A stretch of 64,000 nucleotides of DNA from Nematostella vectensis (Eukaryota; Cnidaria; Anthozoa; Actiniaria; Edwardsiidae): positions 1,302,001-1,366,000 of the forward strand of contig NC_064036.1 of assembly GCF_932526225.1 (NCBI RefSeq), written 5' to 3'. The translations under genes and the position numbers were made by a program. Shown here piece after piece: positions 12,201 through 25,900 of this stretch. The notes beneath the pieces were generated by a model. It did not search any database, was not told the DNA's origin, and was given only the letters and a program-made list of their open reading frames with translations. How positions within the stretch are numbered: position 1 is the first letter of the stretch; each line of letters opens with the position of its first letter.

Positions 12201-13698
12201 AAAATTTGAGCTTTCTTGTCAAAAAGTTTATCCCACCCACTGCTTATGTGTTCGCGCAGCGGTGAACTATAAACGCTTCCGTTTAGAAAGCATTTAATGG
12301 AGTTCTCCCAGCCTTGGTGACTCTTGTTCAATCTAGTTAGTCTGACTCGTCACCTTAGGCTAAAGAGGTGTATCCTCCCTTTTGCCAAAAGTATCGTATG
12401 TTGTTTATGTGTGATGTATTGTAGAAGCTATAAAAGCATACAAGTTTTTTTAGAAACCTGTGAACTCTTTTTATTTCGAATCAAACGAGGGTTTTCTGGA
12501 AAGGCGCGAAATCAATCGAAGCGCGCGAATGCTCACATGCATTTTTTACAGCTCGTGTTAGTACAACTCCATATCGCAAACACAATCTAGTTTTTTATCG
12601 TTATTATTACGTACATCGCTATAGAAAACGCACGTTGCCCTAGTTTCTGTGTTCTCGAAAAGATCATTGTCCGAATCATGTTGTAAAGAACTAGTGAAGG
12701 GGGGAATTGACGCCCAAGAAGGCTAAATTAAAGCTGGGTATTTCCAACATTTTCCCCGTCTTGACAACCCCTCAGATGTCGTAGTGTGGAATTATAAAAT
12801 ATCTGGAATATGAAAATTAGTGACACTCACTTTTTTTGCCGCCGCAAGCGCTCAGGAAAGTGTCAAATACACTACCATATGTGCTTTTAATTTCGTGAGA
12901 TCAAAGTAGTTACATGCGTGATGTAGATAGAGGCTTGTATGATGTGTCAATCTGCCACCGCAAGACACGAGGGTTGACAGATACAAAGCCCACATTTCAC
13001 AAAATTCCATTTAGAGGAAGAAGCGTTAGAAAATGCTTTACGGCCCAGACAAAAACATAATATTAATATATATATCATAAAATGAGATTTGTGAAACGAA
13101 AACAAGATTGCGAAATTTGTGAAAATAAAAGAATTGTGAAATTTGTGAAAAGAACGAGATATGCTTCATTTTTACATAATTCTTTTTGGGATATTGAGCC
13201 TAAAAATGTGGTCCATAGACATAAGAGGCGCGTAGTTACGGGTGCGCATGGGCCGACTAGTAAGTTGGTCGTTTAATATTGAAGGATCTTCAAAATAAAA
13301 TACTTTTCCCATACCTGGCCACGTGCCTGAATAATCGGTACGCATAAGTAGCGCAGTTCGCTCTGACAACGTTTAACGAAATCGATGCATACTATCCTCA
13401 TATTTTGCTACACTACTAAACCTATGAAGTTGAGCTCATTCGAATAAGGTGGCCTCAATATTTGTTCAACTGAAAATATATGGACTTACGTCGGGGCGGG
13501 GAGACTGTGCTAAAGTGGCCAAACGAGGCGCGAGTTTTGATGCAAGGTGGCTGTTTTGAGCTCCTGGACGATTTTCGACAATCCATTGAGGAGCTGCTCA
13601 CAAACACTAGCGGAAAAAAAAGCTAAAAAATTATGTTAAATGAAATAAATCGTCTCCAAAATAAAAATAAAAGAATTCTAACTTCCCTATCCTTCCAG
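6235..13698. other. 7.4-kb gene-free stretch
   Basis: Only short open frames with no recognisable protein, no splice-consistent exon series, and no tRNA or rRNA signature were seen. Sequence is AT-rich with many short A/T runs and a run of G at about 10498-10514. Around 13195-13345 a segment distantly resembles the MITE-like unit at 39365-39498, sharing GTGCGC and an ATCTTCAAA core. The end (pyrimidine-rich TATCCTTCCAG just before 13699) looks like the acceptor of a 5'-UTR intron of the next gene. Confidence 0.5.
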
Positions 13699-13706
13699 AA
13701 TCTACC

Positions 13707-16481
13707 ATGACTAATAGAAGCAACGTGACCGGGACTCCTGGGGTGGCAGCTGAGACCTACAGCCTACCGGAAGTGTTCGCTTGGGGATTCGCATTCGGCG
13801 TGGAAGCGTTCTTGATCGTTTGCGGCAATATCGTCACCATCTCGACATTTATCAGCACCAAGAGACTACGGCGGCAGAGCACAATCTTACTCATCAACCT
13901 TGCGACCGCTGACCTGTGTGTTGGCGCCTTGGCGGTTCCTCTCTTCATCTACGTTTTTGTGTCGTACTACTGGCGCGGTCACGTGACAACTACTGCCGAC
14001 AAGCTCCATCGCATCGTCGATAGCACAAGCGGGTACGCGTCTCTCTTTTCCCTGGTGTTGGTCTCCTTAGAGCGCGTGCGCGTCATAGTATGGCCGCTGC
14101 ACAACAGAATGACGACTCGCCGGTGTTGTCTATTTTCCGTGGCGGTCACGTGGATGGTAGCTTTGCTGATGCCGTTATTGGATCTCGCGGCCGTTTACAC
14201 TCGCATGCCCGGCTCCGTCTATGTAGCAGTACCTTTGGTTGGCGTGTCACTTATTGTCATGTGCGTCGCGTATGCTGTTATCTGGGTTCAGGTGAGTACT
14301 GAGGGGGAGGAGGAGGATGAGGAGGGTGTGTGTACTGAGGGAGAGGGGGTGTGTGTCATTTATTGTCATATGCGTCGCATATGCTGTCGTCTGGGTTTAG
14401 TCCAGTACTGAGGGGGAGGGTGTGTGTCACTTATTGTCGTGCGATGCGTCGCGAATGCTTTCAATGGGGTCCAGTCCAGTACTGAGGGGGAGGGTGTGTG
14501 TCACTTATTGTCGTGCGATGCGTCGCGAATGCTTTCAACGGGGTCCAGTCCAGTACTAAGGGGGAGGGGGTGTGTCACTTATTGTCGTGCGATGCGTCGC
14601 GTATGCTGTCATATGGGTTCGGGTGAATACTGAGGGGAAGGGGGCGAGTTATTGGGTCCGATAAGGGGAGTAAGGCTCCATCTTGCCTTCCGGGATGATT
14701 TTGAGGACATACCGAGGTTTTGTCAAGATATAATATCTGCATCTGTTTTTTAATATCAGCAGGAAAAGAGAGCAATAGATATGTCCCTAAGCTCACGCAT
14801 CGTATAAGCGGCTTTATATTTTGTACCTAAATCATATTTTTTGTTTAAAACACAGGCCTTCTATTAAAACAAAAACACTCAGGGTTGAAGAAAAATAAAA
14901 TGTTTTTAAAAATTGATACAATGGGGTCCGCTTTTGACAAGATTCGCAAAAGACTGAAGCGGATTGAAATGCCGCAATCCTAGTAGTCAGGCGTGCTCTT
15001 AAACCTCTACAAGATATCTACAAGATACACGGCGGTTTCGCCGCGCTGCTTTATCGATGAACGTGCCTGCTTTAGCGGATTTACCGACCGCTAGTGCTGA
15101 CGCATGAAAGTCCGCTTTTGAACAAGTAAATCGTGAATATAATCAGCAAACGCTCTCACACGATTGGCCTAACGATCTGCGGGTAATCGCATCAACATCT
15201 TTTCCGCTTCTTTCGTTACACACGGCTCTATATGTTAATAATAAAAACCCGCCCGAGCATCCAAAGATTTGCCATTGATTTTACGTGCCTTGACTGCTGA
15301 ACGTCATTATTTATATCAGGTCGTTCCACGTGGCGCCTAATTCTATTTGCATCAAAGCATCTTTCTTGTACTTAATAACGCATACCATACATCAACTAAT
15401 CAGCCAGTCTATCAATGGGGATCAGCCTGGACATTGAGTGGCCTAAGCTGATTTCAAGAAAAGCTGATTTCGGTTACTACCTTTAATAAATGCCAGTTTA
15501 TCGTGCTAATCTCCGCTTATTTTGGCTTCTTTTGAATTTCATTGTTGTCGCTTTTAAAGACTTCCATCCAGTAAGTAGTTATTTTGGCGATTCTTAAAAG
15601 CCTCCTCATACTTTCTTTCTGCGCTTTCTAAAAGAGCTGAGTTATGATAACTCAGCCAGTAATTTCCGATAACCTATGATGACACTAAGCTACGGAAATC
15701 AACCCGCTATCGAACAAGAACCAGGCTACCAGCCAGGGGAGGCTCAAAAACAGCCTTTTGAAGGATCGCAAAATCTTTATTAGATTTATGCAATAATCAA
15801 TGGCTGGACACCTCCCTTTAGCAAATCCTGGCTACGCACCTGTGCACTAAACTTTGATTGCGAAGGGTGATTTCTTTATTGTGTATCTCTCAAGTAAGCA
15901 ATGACAGAGTACAGAATACAGAATAATGAATGTTGTGGCCCTTTGATAATAAGTCAGTGGGTCTTTAATGTTAAGAAAGAAGGTTCAACAGCCCCACTGA
16001 TTTTTTTTCATTTCACTGCTTGCAGGTGAAGTATAAGCGGCAAAAGATGCACAAGAGACGATCTCTCGAGTTTGAGCGAGCCTTTGCGGTAACCCTGTGC
16101 ATCGTAACAGTGACGTCAGTGGTCACGTGGTTGCCGTATCAGGTGATCTTATTCGCTGAGACGCTGTGTCGAAACTCGGGCTGTCCCTTCGTCTCCAACA
16201 ACGTGTTGAACATTAGCAAACTTCTCCACTTCGGCAACAGTCTCGTGAATCCCATAATCTACAGTCTAAGGTTCCCAGAATTTCGCAAGGCCGCGGTTCA
16301 CGTTATGAGCTGGTATCGCGGAAAAAATGAGCCCAGAGGACAGGATGCTGTGCTCATTCAAATGAAGGATGTCGCGAATGATGAGCCCGCGAACAATACT
16401 GCCAATACGTCTGTTCGTTGGACGTGGCGCTCGCGGAGCATGCGCGGGTCCAGCAAAAGCAACGGAAGCCCGAGGTTGTGA
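13707..16481 (+). CDS. Class A GPCR lacking the TM3-ECL2 disulfide, two exons
   Basis: This is a predicted plasma-membrane receptor of 346 residues. Exon 1 (13707-14291) ends at TTCAG|GTGAGT in phase 0; exon 2 (16026-16481) follows a pyrimidine tract and TTGCAG. Exon 1 covers the N-terminus with glycosylation sites (NRS, NVT), TM1 with GN, TM2 with NLATAD, TM3 ending SLERVRV, TM4 and TM5. Exon 2 covers ICL3, TM6 (TWLPYQ), an ECL3 with CRNSGC, TM7 with NPIIY and the cytoplasmic tail. I see no cysteine at the start of TM3 or in ECL2, but two in ECL3. Receptors of the melanocortin/adenosine/cannabinoid/S1P cluster show similar cysteine patterns, so a relation to that cluster is possible; the ligand is unknown. 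Its nearest relative here is the single-exon receptor at 37387-38499, especially in TM6-TM7 (FAETLC against YVETLC). Confidence 0.9.
14247..14640 (+). repeat. Tandem copies of the GPCR exon-1 end plus its splice donor
   Basis: The true exon end (about 14247-14310, encoding the end of TM5 and the donor GTGAGTACTGAGG) is followed inside the intron by four imperfect copies. They start near 14350, 14425, 14500 and 14572. Each contains a version of GTGTCACTTATTGTC, a GCGTCGC core, a GGGT(T/C)-type exon end and TACTGAGG or close to it. The last copy keeps GGGTGAATACTGAGG, which still looks like a donor. Spacing is about 75 bp. Several copies are readable in frame as TM5-like peptides, but the real exon 2 joins cleanly only to the first donor. 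Confidence 0.85.
14641..16025 (+). other. Remainder of the GPCR intron
   Basis: Non-coding intron sequence between the exon-end repeats and the acceptor at 16024-16025. The last 25 bases are a pyrimidine-rich tract (a run of T, then CATTTCACTGCTTGCAG). No other gene or repeat was recognised. Confidence 0.75.
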
Positions 16482-16529
16482 CTATGCTTCTGGCCACACT
16501 ACGGCATGTGCTTAGCTGGTCAGCGGTCG

Positions 16530-16756
16530 CAGAGGGGAAAGCAAGAGAAGAGAAGAATATCCCACGTGTGAATGATTGTAGGGAGACATATGTAGCTCTC
16601 GCTAAACTTCTGGACAAGGCCGGATATGTCATGCAGAATATGTAGCTTGGCGGTCTCGAGGGGAAAGCTAAAAAGAGGAAATTATGTGTGAATATTAAAC
16701 GAAGACAATGGGTACCCTGGTGATTCTACTTTTAGCATCCGTTATATTTTGGCCAA
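16530..16756 (+). repeat. Degenerate 3'-flank repeat units of the second GPCR
   Basis: Imperfect copies of a segment of the form GTGTGAATGAT...GGAGACATATGTA occur around 16563-16595, 16685-16712, 17600-17620 and 17742-17772. The stretch 16705-16770 (GACAATGGGTACCCTGGTGA onward) recurs at about 17610-17670. Thus the 42-bp array that follows lies between two copies of an older, longer repeat unit, as if it expanded inside it. No protein is supported here. Confidence 0.6.
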
Positions 16757-17556
16757 AGCCTGGGACATCCTACTTGTCACACAACACCTCTTTGCTCAAG
16801 GCTGGGACATCGTACCTGTCACACAACACCCCTTTGCTCAAGGCTGGGACATCCTACTGTCACACAACACCTCTTTGCTCAAGGCTGGGACATCCTACTG
16901 TCACACAACACCCCTTTGCTCAAGGCTGGGACATCCTACCTGTCACACAACATCCCTTTGCTCAAGGCTGGGACATCCTACCTGTCACACAACATCCCTT
17001 TGCTCAAGGCTGGGACATCCTACCTGTCACACAACATCCCTTTGCTCAAGGCTGGGACATCCTACCTGTCACACAACATCCCTTTGCTCAAGGCTGGGAC
17101 ATCCTACCTGTCACACAACATCCCTTTGCTCAAGGCTGGGACATCCTACTGTCACACAACACCCCTTTGCTCAAGGCTGGGACATCCTACCTGTCACACA
17201 ACATCCCTTTGCTCAAGGCTGGGACATCCTACCTGTCACACAACATCCCTTTGCTCAAGGCTGGGACATCGTACCTGTCACACAACACCCCTTTGCTCAA
17301 GGCTGGGACATCCTACCTGTCACACAACATCCCTTTGCTCAAGGCTGGGACATCGTACCTGTCACACAACACCCCTTTGCTCAAGGCTGGGACATCCTAC
17401 TGTCACACAACATCCCTTTGCTCAAGGCTGGGACATCCTACTGTCACACAACATCCCTTTGCTCAAGGCTGGGACATCCTACCTGTCACACAACATCCCT
17501 TTGCTCAAGCCTGGGACATCCTACTTGTCACACAACATCCCTTTGCCGAAGGCTTG
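16757..17556. repeat. 42-bp minisatellite, about 19 copies
   Basis: The unit is GCTGGGACATCCTACCTGTC followed by ACACAACATCCCTTTGCTCAAG (42 bp). A few units are 41 bp through loss of one C in CCTACCTGTC. Variants CATCGTAC and ACACC recur in the array. Because 42 is divisible by three, all three plus-strand frames stay open for stretches, but they change reading at each 41-bp unit. That argues against coding use. It begins about 275 bp after the stop codon of the second GPCR. Confidence 0.95.
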
Positions 17557-19922
17557 GAGTGAAGTGGGGGTAGGGTAAGAGCAGCTTACCAGTGAAGGTT
17601 TATGGGAAGACAATGTATCGCCTGGTGATTCTACTTTTAGTGTCCGCTATGTTTTGGACAAAGCCTGGGGCATCCTACCTGTCACGCAACACCACTTTGC
17701 TAGGAGTGAGGAGTTGGGTGGGGAAATGGTAAAAGCAGATCACGTGTGAAGGATGGTAGGAAGACTAATGTATTTCCTGTGGGTTCAATCCACAAAATGT
17801 CTACCATATTAGACATATTGGGTGCCATAATTAAACTGAAATGCCACAATCTTACTATTCTGCATAATACGCACATCGGTTAGCATGAAAACGCGCGATA
17901 ATGGGATGTAGGGCGAGAGGGCTCAAATAAATGCTACAATAAACTGATAAAAGGAAGATATGTATGACTATGGCGCATATCATGTAAAGCGCAAAAGTTG
18001 GCACTCATTGATGATGTTCACAAGTAGAGCGAGTTGCCTATTGGGAATATAAAGAATCGTTGATCTACTCTATCGACCGCTTTAAACGAGACGTACATGG
18101 GAGTTATCGCAAAATATTGTCTCGTGTTCTTAATCAACGTCTTGCGTGCACTACTTGCGCGAGAACAAAAGCAGTGGCTCCAATGTAGTGGGCTGTAAAA
18201 TGAATAATTATCACTTGAAAGATAATCCTATGCGTTTATTTGAACGCAGAGATACTTCCATAGTTTAAAAACAGCTAAATAGAATGCTTGATACGCACAT
18301 CATTATTGATATATGAAACACAAACTGAATAAATACAATACAAACTGGGTGTCAGTGGGTAAATAAAACGTCAACAGTCAGCAATGTGATATTGTAAAAT
18401 AGCACATGTATTTGCGAGCTAACTAGTATATATGATCACGAATTAAATTATGCTCGATATTCGTAGCGCTATGAATCTTTCAAGGAAACGCCACCTTATT
18501 CCCATCGACATTAATAACGTCAAGACTCGTCTTTTATGTTGCACAAGAATCCATTGATACATAAATTTTGCAATCGATTAACATCCAATTCGATCACATG
18601 TCAATTGTTTTATTTTTTTTTTATTTTTTTTTATCTCAATTTTTTTGCATTAAAAATTATAAAATATAGTTATTAACTCTAGTCTTGTCGCATAATTCTG
18701 AGTATTTCACACCAAGTGTATAAAATGTAAATGGATAGAGTTTGGATATGGAAGCATGCAATGACTTTTTTGATCCTGGCATTTGCTTTTACAAAGTCGA
18801 AATCATAATGTTAAATACATGTGGGTATCATTTCACATGATTACCATGTGAAATGACGATGTGAAAATCGTGTAACTGCTGTGAATTGAATAAGCGTTTC
18901 TTCTTTTCTCATAATTAAAACAATTAGAAATCATTAATAAATTATGTGAATAAATGCAGGCACTATGGGAAATAAACGGTCAAATATTCACTGGTGAATT
19001 CACATTTCACATGCATTTCACATGGTTTTGGCTTTTGAAATAAAAAGGCAAATATCACGATATCAGAAGCCAAATGGATGTTTCCAGATCGCTAGAAGTT
19101 TTTCCATCTGATACTATGTGCATTATCAGGTTAACTACATCATAGAACGGTAGAAAATGTATCAAATCAATCAAACACGTCTGTGCTGCTATGTCGCTCG
19201 ATCTGAAAGATTACTTTGTAACAATTGTTGCACAAATGGAACAAAAACCTCAAGGCTGAATTACACCATCAATTATAACCACAAAAAAATTCGGATGGAT
19301 AGAGCCACTGAGTGAGGGCTTATTTATCAATCAATTTTATCCCAAATAAACTAATATCCTTTTATCAGGGTACACATTTTTCCTTATTCTTTTCACTTCT
19401 ACTATGCCCTGAGGCCCAGCGGGAGAATGACCACTTTTTTAACTTGGTTACAAACAAATCTAGTACTCCAAAACCATGCTATAAAACCTATAAAATCTCC
19501 TGACCACTCTCCTGACACCCACAGGGGCCAAACCCCGAATTTATCTTTAAGGCTAAAATGGTGCTTTATTTCAATAATTTAATATTTTTCTTTATAAAAC
19601 TTTGAGTAAAAGGCTGCAAATTCACTAACGACACTCCTTTAGTTTAATGGTATTTACGTAATGCTTGTATACGACGCATTTTTCATATAATGTTTTCGGC
19701 GGCTCTAAGCTGAGTAGTTATTTTAAATAAAAAATCATATAAAGGGTACATATGAAATATTTAGGCTCTCTTAAGCATACTCAATGCAATTAGCAAGTAC
19801 TCAACAGCGCATAATCGGTGAAGGGCTACAGCATCCTCGGGGACTTGATTAACTATAATAGAAATGTCTGGGGCTTTTCAAAGAACATTTACAACAGCTT
19901 TACCTTTTTCAAGCTTTAACTA
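17557..19922. other. Gene-free AT-rich stretch before the large array
   Basis: After one diverged copy of the 3'-flank repeat (about 17600-17775) the sequence is AT-rich with no recognisable exon. It contains a perfect 12-bp inverted repeat with a 5-base loop at 18828-18856 (TCATTTCACATG on the left arm). Related TTTCACATG motifs lie near 19010-19030. An AATAAA near 17927 could serve as a distal polyadenylation signal of the second GPCR, but this is a guess. Confidence 0.45.
18828..18856. repeat. Short perfect inverted repeat (hairpin)
   Basis: Arms TCATTTCACATG and CATGTGAAATGA (12 bp each) flank the loop ATTAC. It could be a hairpin or the end of a degraded palindromic element. Extra CACATG motifs lie about 170 bp downstream. 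No coding gene is close. Confidence 0.8.
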
Positions 19923-22900
19923 AACCAGCGTAGACGCATAGGGTAGGACCAGCATAGACGCATAGGGTGGGACCAGCATAGACGCATAGGGTGGGACCAG
20001 AATAGACGCATAGGGTGGGAACAGCGTAGACGCATAGGGTGGGACCAGAATAGACGCATAGAGTGGGACCAGCATAGACGCATAGGGTGGGACCAGAATA
20101 GACGCATAGGGTGGGACCAGCGTAGACGTATAGGGTGGGACCAGCGTAGACGCATAGGGTGGGACCAGAATAGACGCATAGGGTTAGATCAGCGTAGACG
20201 CATAGGGTGGGACCAGAATAGACGCATAGAGTGGGACCAGAATAGACGCATAGGGTGGGACCAGCATAGACGCATAGAGTGAGACCAGCATAGACGTATA
20301 GGGTGGGACCAGCGTAGACGCATAGGGTGGGACCAGAATAGACGCATAGAGTGGGACCAGCATAGACGCATAGGGTGGGACCAGCGTAGGCGCATAGGGT
20401 GGGACCAAAATAGACGCATAGAGTGGGACCAGCATAGACGCATAGGGTGAGACCAGCATAGACGCATAGGGTCGGACCAGCATAGACGCATAGGGTGGGA
20501 CCAGCGTAGACGCATAGGGCGGGACCAGCATAGACGCATAGAGTGGGACCAGCATAGACGCATAGGGTGGGACCAGCGTAGACGCATAGGGTGGGACCAG
20601 AATAGACGCATAGAGTGGGACCAGCATAGACGCATAGGGTGGGACCAGCGTAGGCGCATAGGGTGAGACCAGAATAGACGCATAGAGTGGGACCAGCATA
20701 GACGCATAGGGTGAGACCAGCATAGACGCATAGGGTCGAACCAGCATAGACGCATAGGGTGGGACCAGAATAGACGCATAGGGTGGGACCAGAATAGACG
20801 CATAGGGTGGGACCAGCGTAGACGCATAGGGTGGGACCAGCGTAGACGCATAGGGTGAAAGCAAAATAGACGCATAGGGTGGGACCAGCGTAGACGCATA
20901 GGGTGGGACCAGCGTAGACGCATAGCGTGGGACCAGAATAGACGCATAAGGTGGGACCAGCATAGACGCATAGGGTGGGACCAGCGTAAACGCATAGCGT
21001 GGTACCAGAATAGACGCATAGGGTGGGACCAGCATAGACGCATAGGGTGGGACCAGAATAGACGCATAGAGTGGGACCAGCATAGACGTATAGGGTGGGA
21101 CCAGCGTAGACGCATAGGGTGGGACCAGAATAGACGCCTAGGGTGAGACCAGCATAGACGCATAGGGTCGGACCAGCATAGACGCATAGGTTGGGACCAG
21201 CGAAGACGCATAGGACGGGACCAGCGTAGACGCATAGGGTGGGACCAGAATAGACGCATAGAGTGGGACCAGAATAGACGCATAGAGTGGGACCAGCGTA
21301 GACGCATAGGGTGGGACCAGCGTAGACGCATAGGGTGGGACCAAAATAGACGCATAGGGTGGGACCAGAATAGACGCATAGAGTGGGACCAGCATAGACG
21401 CATAGGGTGGGACCAGCATAGACGCATAGGGTGGGACCAGCATAGACGCATATGGTGGGACCAGAATAGACGCATAGAGTGGGACCAGCATAGACGCATA
21501 GGGTGGGACCAGAATAGACGCATAGAGTGGGACCAGCATAGACGCATAGGGTGGGACCAGCGTAGACGCATAGGGTGGGACCAGCGTAGACGCATAGGGT
21601 GGGACCAGAATAGACGCATAGAGTGGGACCAGCATAGACGCATAGGGTGGGACCAGCGTAGACGCATAGGGTGGGACCAGAATAGACGCATAGAGTGGGA
21701 CCAGCATAGACGCATAGGGCGGGACCAGCATAGACGCATAGAGTGGGACCAGCATAGACGCATAGGGTGAGACCAGCATAGACGCGTAGGGTCGGACTAG
21801 CATAGACGCATAGGGTGGGACCAGCGTAGACGCATAGGGTGGGACCAGAATAGACGCATAGGGTGGGACCAGCATAGACGCATAGGGTGGGACCAGCATA
21901 GACGCATAGAGTGGGACCAGCATAGACGTATAGAGTGGGACCAGCATAGACGTATAGGGTGGAACCAGCGTAGACGCATAGGGTGGGACCAGAATAGACG
22001 CATAGAGTGGGACCAGCATAGAGGCATAGGGCGGGACCAGCATAGACGCATAGAGTGGGACCAGCATAGACGCATAGGGTGAGACCAGCATAGACGCATA
22101 GGGTCGGACCAGCATAGACGCATAGGGTGGGACCAGCGTTGACGCATAGGGTGGGACCAGCATAGACGCATAGGGTGGGACCAGAATAGACGTATAGGGT
22201 GAGGCCAGCATAGACGCATAGGGTCAGACCAGCATAGACGCATAGGGTGGGACCAGCGTAGACGCATAGCGTGGTATCAGAATAGACGCATAGGGTGGGA
22301 CCAGCATAGAGGCATAGGGCGGGACCAGCATAGACGCATAGAGTGGGACCAGCATAGACGCATAGGGTGAGACCAGCATAGACGCATAGGGTCGGACCAG
22401 CATAGACGCATAGGGTGGGACCAGCGTAGACGCATAGGGTGGGACAAGAATAGACGCATAGGGTGGGACCAGCATAGACGCATAGGGTGGGACCAGAATA
22501 GACGCATAGAGTGGGACCAGCATAGACGTATAGGGTGGGACCAGCATAGACGTATAGGGTGGGACCAGCGTAGACGCATAGGGTGGGACCAGCGTAGACG
22601 CATAGGGTAAAAGCAGAAAAGACGCATAGGGTGGGACCAGCGTAGACGCATAGGGTGGGACCAGCATAGACGCATAGGGTGGGACCAGAATAGACGCATA
22701 GAGTGGGACCAGCATAGACGTATAGGGTGAAAGCAGAAAAGACGCATAGGGTGGGACCAGCGTAGACGCATAGGGTGGGACCAGCGTAGACGCATAAAGT
22801 GGGACCAGCGTAGACGCATAGGGTGAAAGCAGAAAAGACGCATAGGGTGGGACCAGCGTAGACGCATAGGGTGGGACCAGCGTAGACGCATAGGGTGGGA

Positions 22901-25900
22901 CCAGCATAGACGTATAGGGTTGGACCAGCATAGACGTATAGGGTGGGACCAGCATAGACGCATAGGGTGGGACCAGCGTAGACGCATAGGGTGAAAGCAG
23001 AAAAGACGCATAGGGTGGGACCAGCGTAGACGCATAGGGTGGGACCAGCATAGACGCATAGGGTGGGACCAGCGTAGACGCATAGGGTGAAAGCAGAAAA
23101 GACGCATAGAGTGGGACCAGCGTAGACGCATAGGGTGGGACCAGCATAGACGCAAAGGGTGGGACCAGAATAGACGCATAGGGTGGGACCAGAATAGACG
23201 CATAGAGTGGGACCAGCATAGACGTATAGGGTGGGACCAGCGTAGACGCATAGGGTGGGACCAGAATAGACGCATAGAGTGGGACCAGCATAGACGCATA
23301 GGGTGGGACCAGAATAGACGCATAGGGTGGGACCAGCATAGACGCATAGGGTCGGACCAGCATAGACGCATAGGTTGGGACCAGCGAAGACGCATAGGGC
23401 GGGACCAGCGTAGACGCATAGGGTGGGACCAGAATAGACGCATAGAGTGGGACCAGAATAGACGCATAGAGTGGGACCAGCATAGACGCATAGGGTGGGA
23501 CCAGCGTAGACGCATAGGGTGAAAGCAGAAAAGACGCATAGGGTGGGACCAGAATAGACGCATAGGGTGGGACCAGCGTAGACGTATAGGGTGGGACCAG
23601 CGTAGACGCATAGGGTGGGACCAGAATAGACGCATAGGGTTAGATCAGCGTAGACGCATAGGGTGGGACCAGAATAGACGCATAGAGTGGGACCAGAATA
23701 GACGCATAGGGTGGGACCAGCATAGACGCATAGAGTGAGACCAGCATAGACGTATAGGGTGGGACCAGCGTAGACGCATAGGGAGGGACCAGAATAGACG
23801 CATAGGGTTAGACCAGCATAGACGCATAGAGTGGGACCAGCATAGACGCATAGGGCGGGACCAGCATAGACGCATAGGGTGGGACCAGCGTAGACGCATA
23901 GAGTAGGAGCAGCGTAGACGCATAGAGTGGGACAAGAATAGACGCTTAGAGTGGGACCAGCGTAGACGCATAGGGTGGGACCAGCGTAGACGCATAGGGT
24001 GGGACCAGAATAGACGCATAGAGTGGGACCAGCATAGACGCATAGGGTGGGACCAGCGTAGGCGCATAGGGTGGGACCAAAATAGACGCATAGAGTGGGA
24101 CCAGCATAGACGCATAGGGTGAGACCAGCATAGACGCATAGGGTCGGACCAGCATAGACGCATAGGGTGGGACCAGCGTAGACGCATAGGGCGGGACCAG
24201 CATAGACGCATAGAGTGGGACCAGCATAGACGCATAGGGTGGGACCAGCGTAGACGCATAGGGTGGGACCAGAATAGACGCATAGAGTGGGACCAGCATA
24301 GACGCATAGGGTGGGACCAGCGTAGGCGCATAGGGTGAGACCAGAATAGACGCATAGAGTGGGACCAGCATAGACGCATAGGGTGAGACCAGCATAGACG
24401 CATAGGGTCGAACCAGCATAGACGCATAGGGTGGGACCAGAATAGACGCATAGGGTGGGACCAGAATAGACGCATAGGGTGGGACCAGCGTAGACGCATA
24501 GGGTGGGACCAGCGTAGACGCATAGGGTGAAAGCAAAATAGACGCATAGGGTGGGACCAGCGTAGACGCATAGGGTGGGACCAGCGTAGACGCATAGCGT
24601 GGGACCAGAATAGACGCATAAGGTGGGACCAGCATAGACGCATAGGGTGGGACCAGCGTAAACGCATAGCGTGGTACCAGAATAGACGCATAGGGTGGGA
24701 CCAGCATAGACGCATAGGGTGGGACCAGAATAGACGCATAGAGTGGGACCAGCATAGACGTATAGGGTGGGACCAGCGTAGACGCATAGGGTGGGACCAG
24801 AATAGACGCCTAGGGTGAGACCAGCATAGACGCATAGGGTCGGACCAGCATAGACGCATAGGTTGGGACCAGCGAAGACGCATAGGACGGGACCAGCGTA
24901 GACGCATAGGGTGGGACCAGAATAGACGCATAGAGTGGGACCAGAATAGACGCATAGAGTGGGACCAGCGTAGACGCATAGGGTGGGACCAGCGTAGACG
25001 CATAGGGTGGGACCAAAATAGACGCATAGGGTGGGACCAGAATAGACGCATAGAGTGGGACCAGCATAGACGCATAGGGTGGGACCAGCATAGACGCATA
25101 GGGTGGGACCAGCATAGACGCATATGGTGGGACCAGAATAGACGCATAGAGTGGGACCAGCATAGACGCATAGGGTGGGACCAGAATAGACGCATAGAGT
25201 GGGACCAGCATAGACGCATAGGGTGGGACCAGCGTAGACGCATAGGGTGGGACCAGCGTAGACGCATAGGGTGGGACCAGAATAGACGCATAGAGTGGGA
25301 CCAGCATAGACGCATAGGGTGGGACCAGCGTAGACGCATAGGGTGGGACCAGAATAGACGCATAGAGTGGGACCAGCATAGACGCATAGGGCGGGACCAG
25401 CATAGACGCATAGAGTGGGACCAGCATAGACGCATAGGGTGAGACCAGCATAGACGCGTAGGGTCGGACTAGCATAGACGCATAGGGTGGGACCAGCGTA
25501 GACGCATAGGGTGGGACCAGAATAGACGCATAGGGTGGGACCAGCATAGACGCATAGGGTGGGACCAGCATAGACGCATAGAGTGGGACCAGCATAGACG
25601 TATAGAGTGGGACCAGCATAGACGTATAGGGTGGAACCAGCGTAGACGCATAGGGTGGGACCAGAATAGACGCATAGAGTGGGAACAGCATAGACGCATA
25701 GGGTGGGACCAGCGTAGACGCATAGCGTGGTACCAGAATAGACGCATAGGGTGGGACCAGCATAGACGCATAGGGTGGGACCAGAATAGACGCATAGAGT
25801 GGGACCAGCATAGACGTATAGGGTGGAACCAGCGTAGACGCATAGGGTGGGACTAGAATAGACGCATAGAGTGGGAACAGCATAGACGCATAGGGTGGGA

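Noticed and set aside
14424-14633. Extra coding exon after the donor of the second GPCR
   Set aside because: It is the tandem copies of exon 1's end; it would repeat TM5 and does not join to exon 2 better than the first donor.
16708-17578. Plus-strand frames of 220-284 codons in the 42-bp array
   Set aside because: They are three overlapping frames of one minisatellite and swap reading at 41-bp units.
17770-17790. tRNA T-arm-like GTGGGTTCAATCCAC
   Set aside because: No matching acceptor, D or anticodon stems around it.
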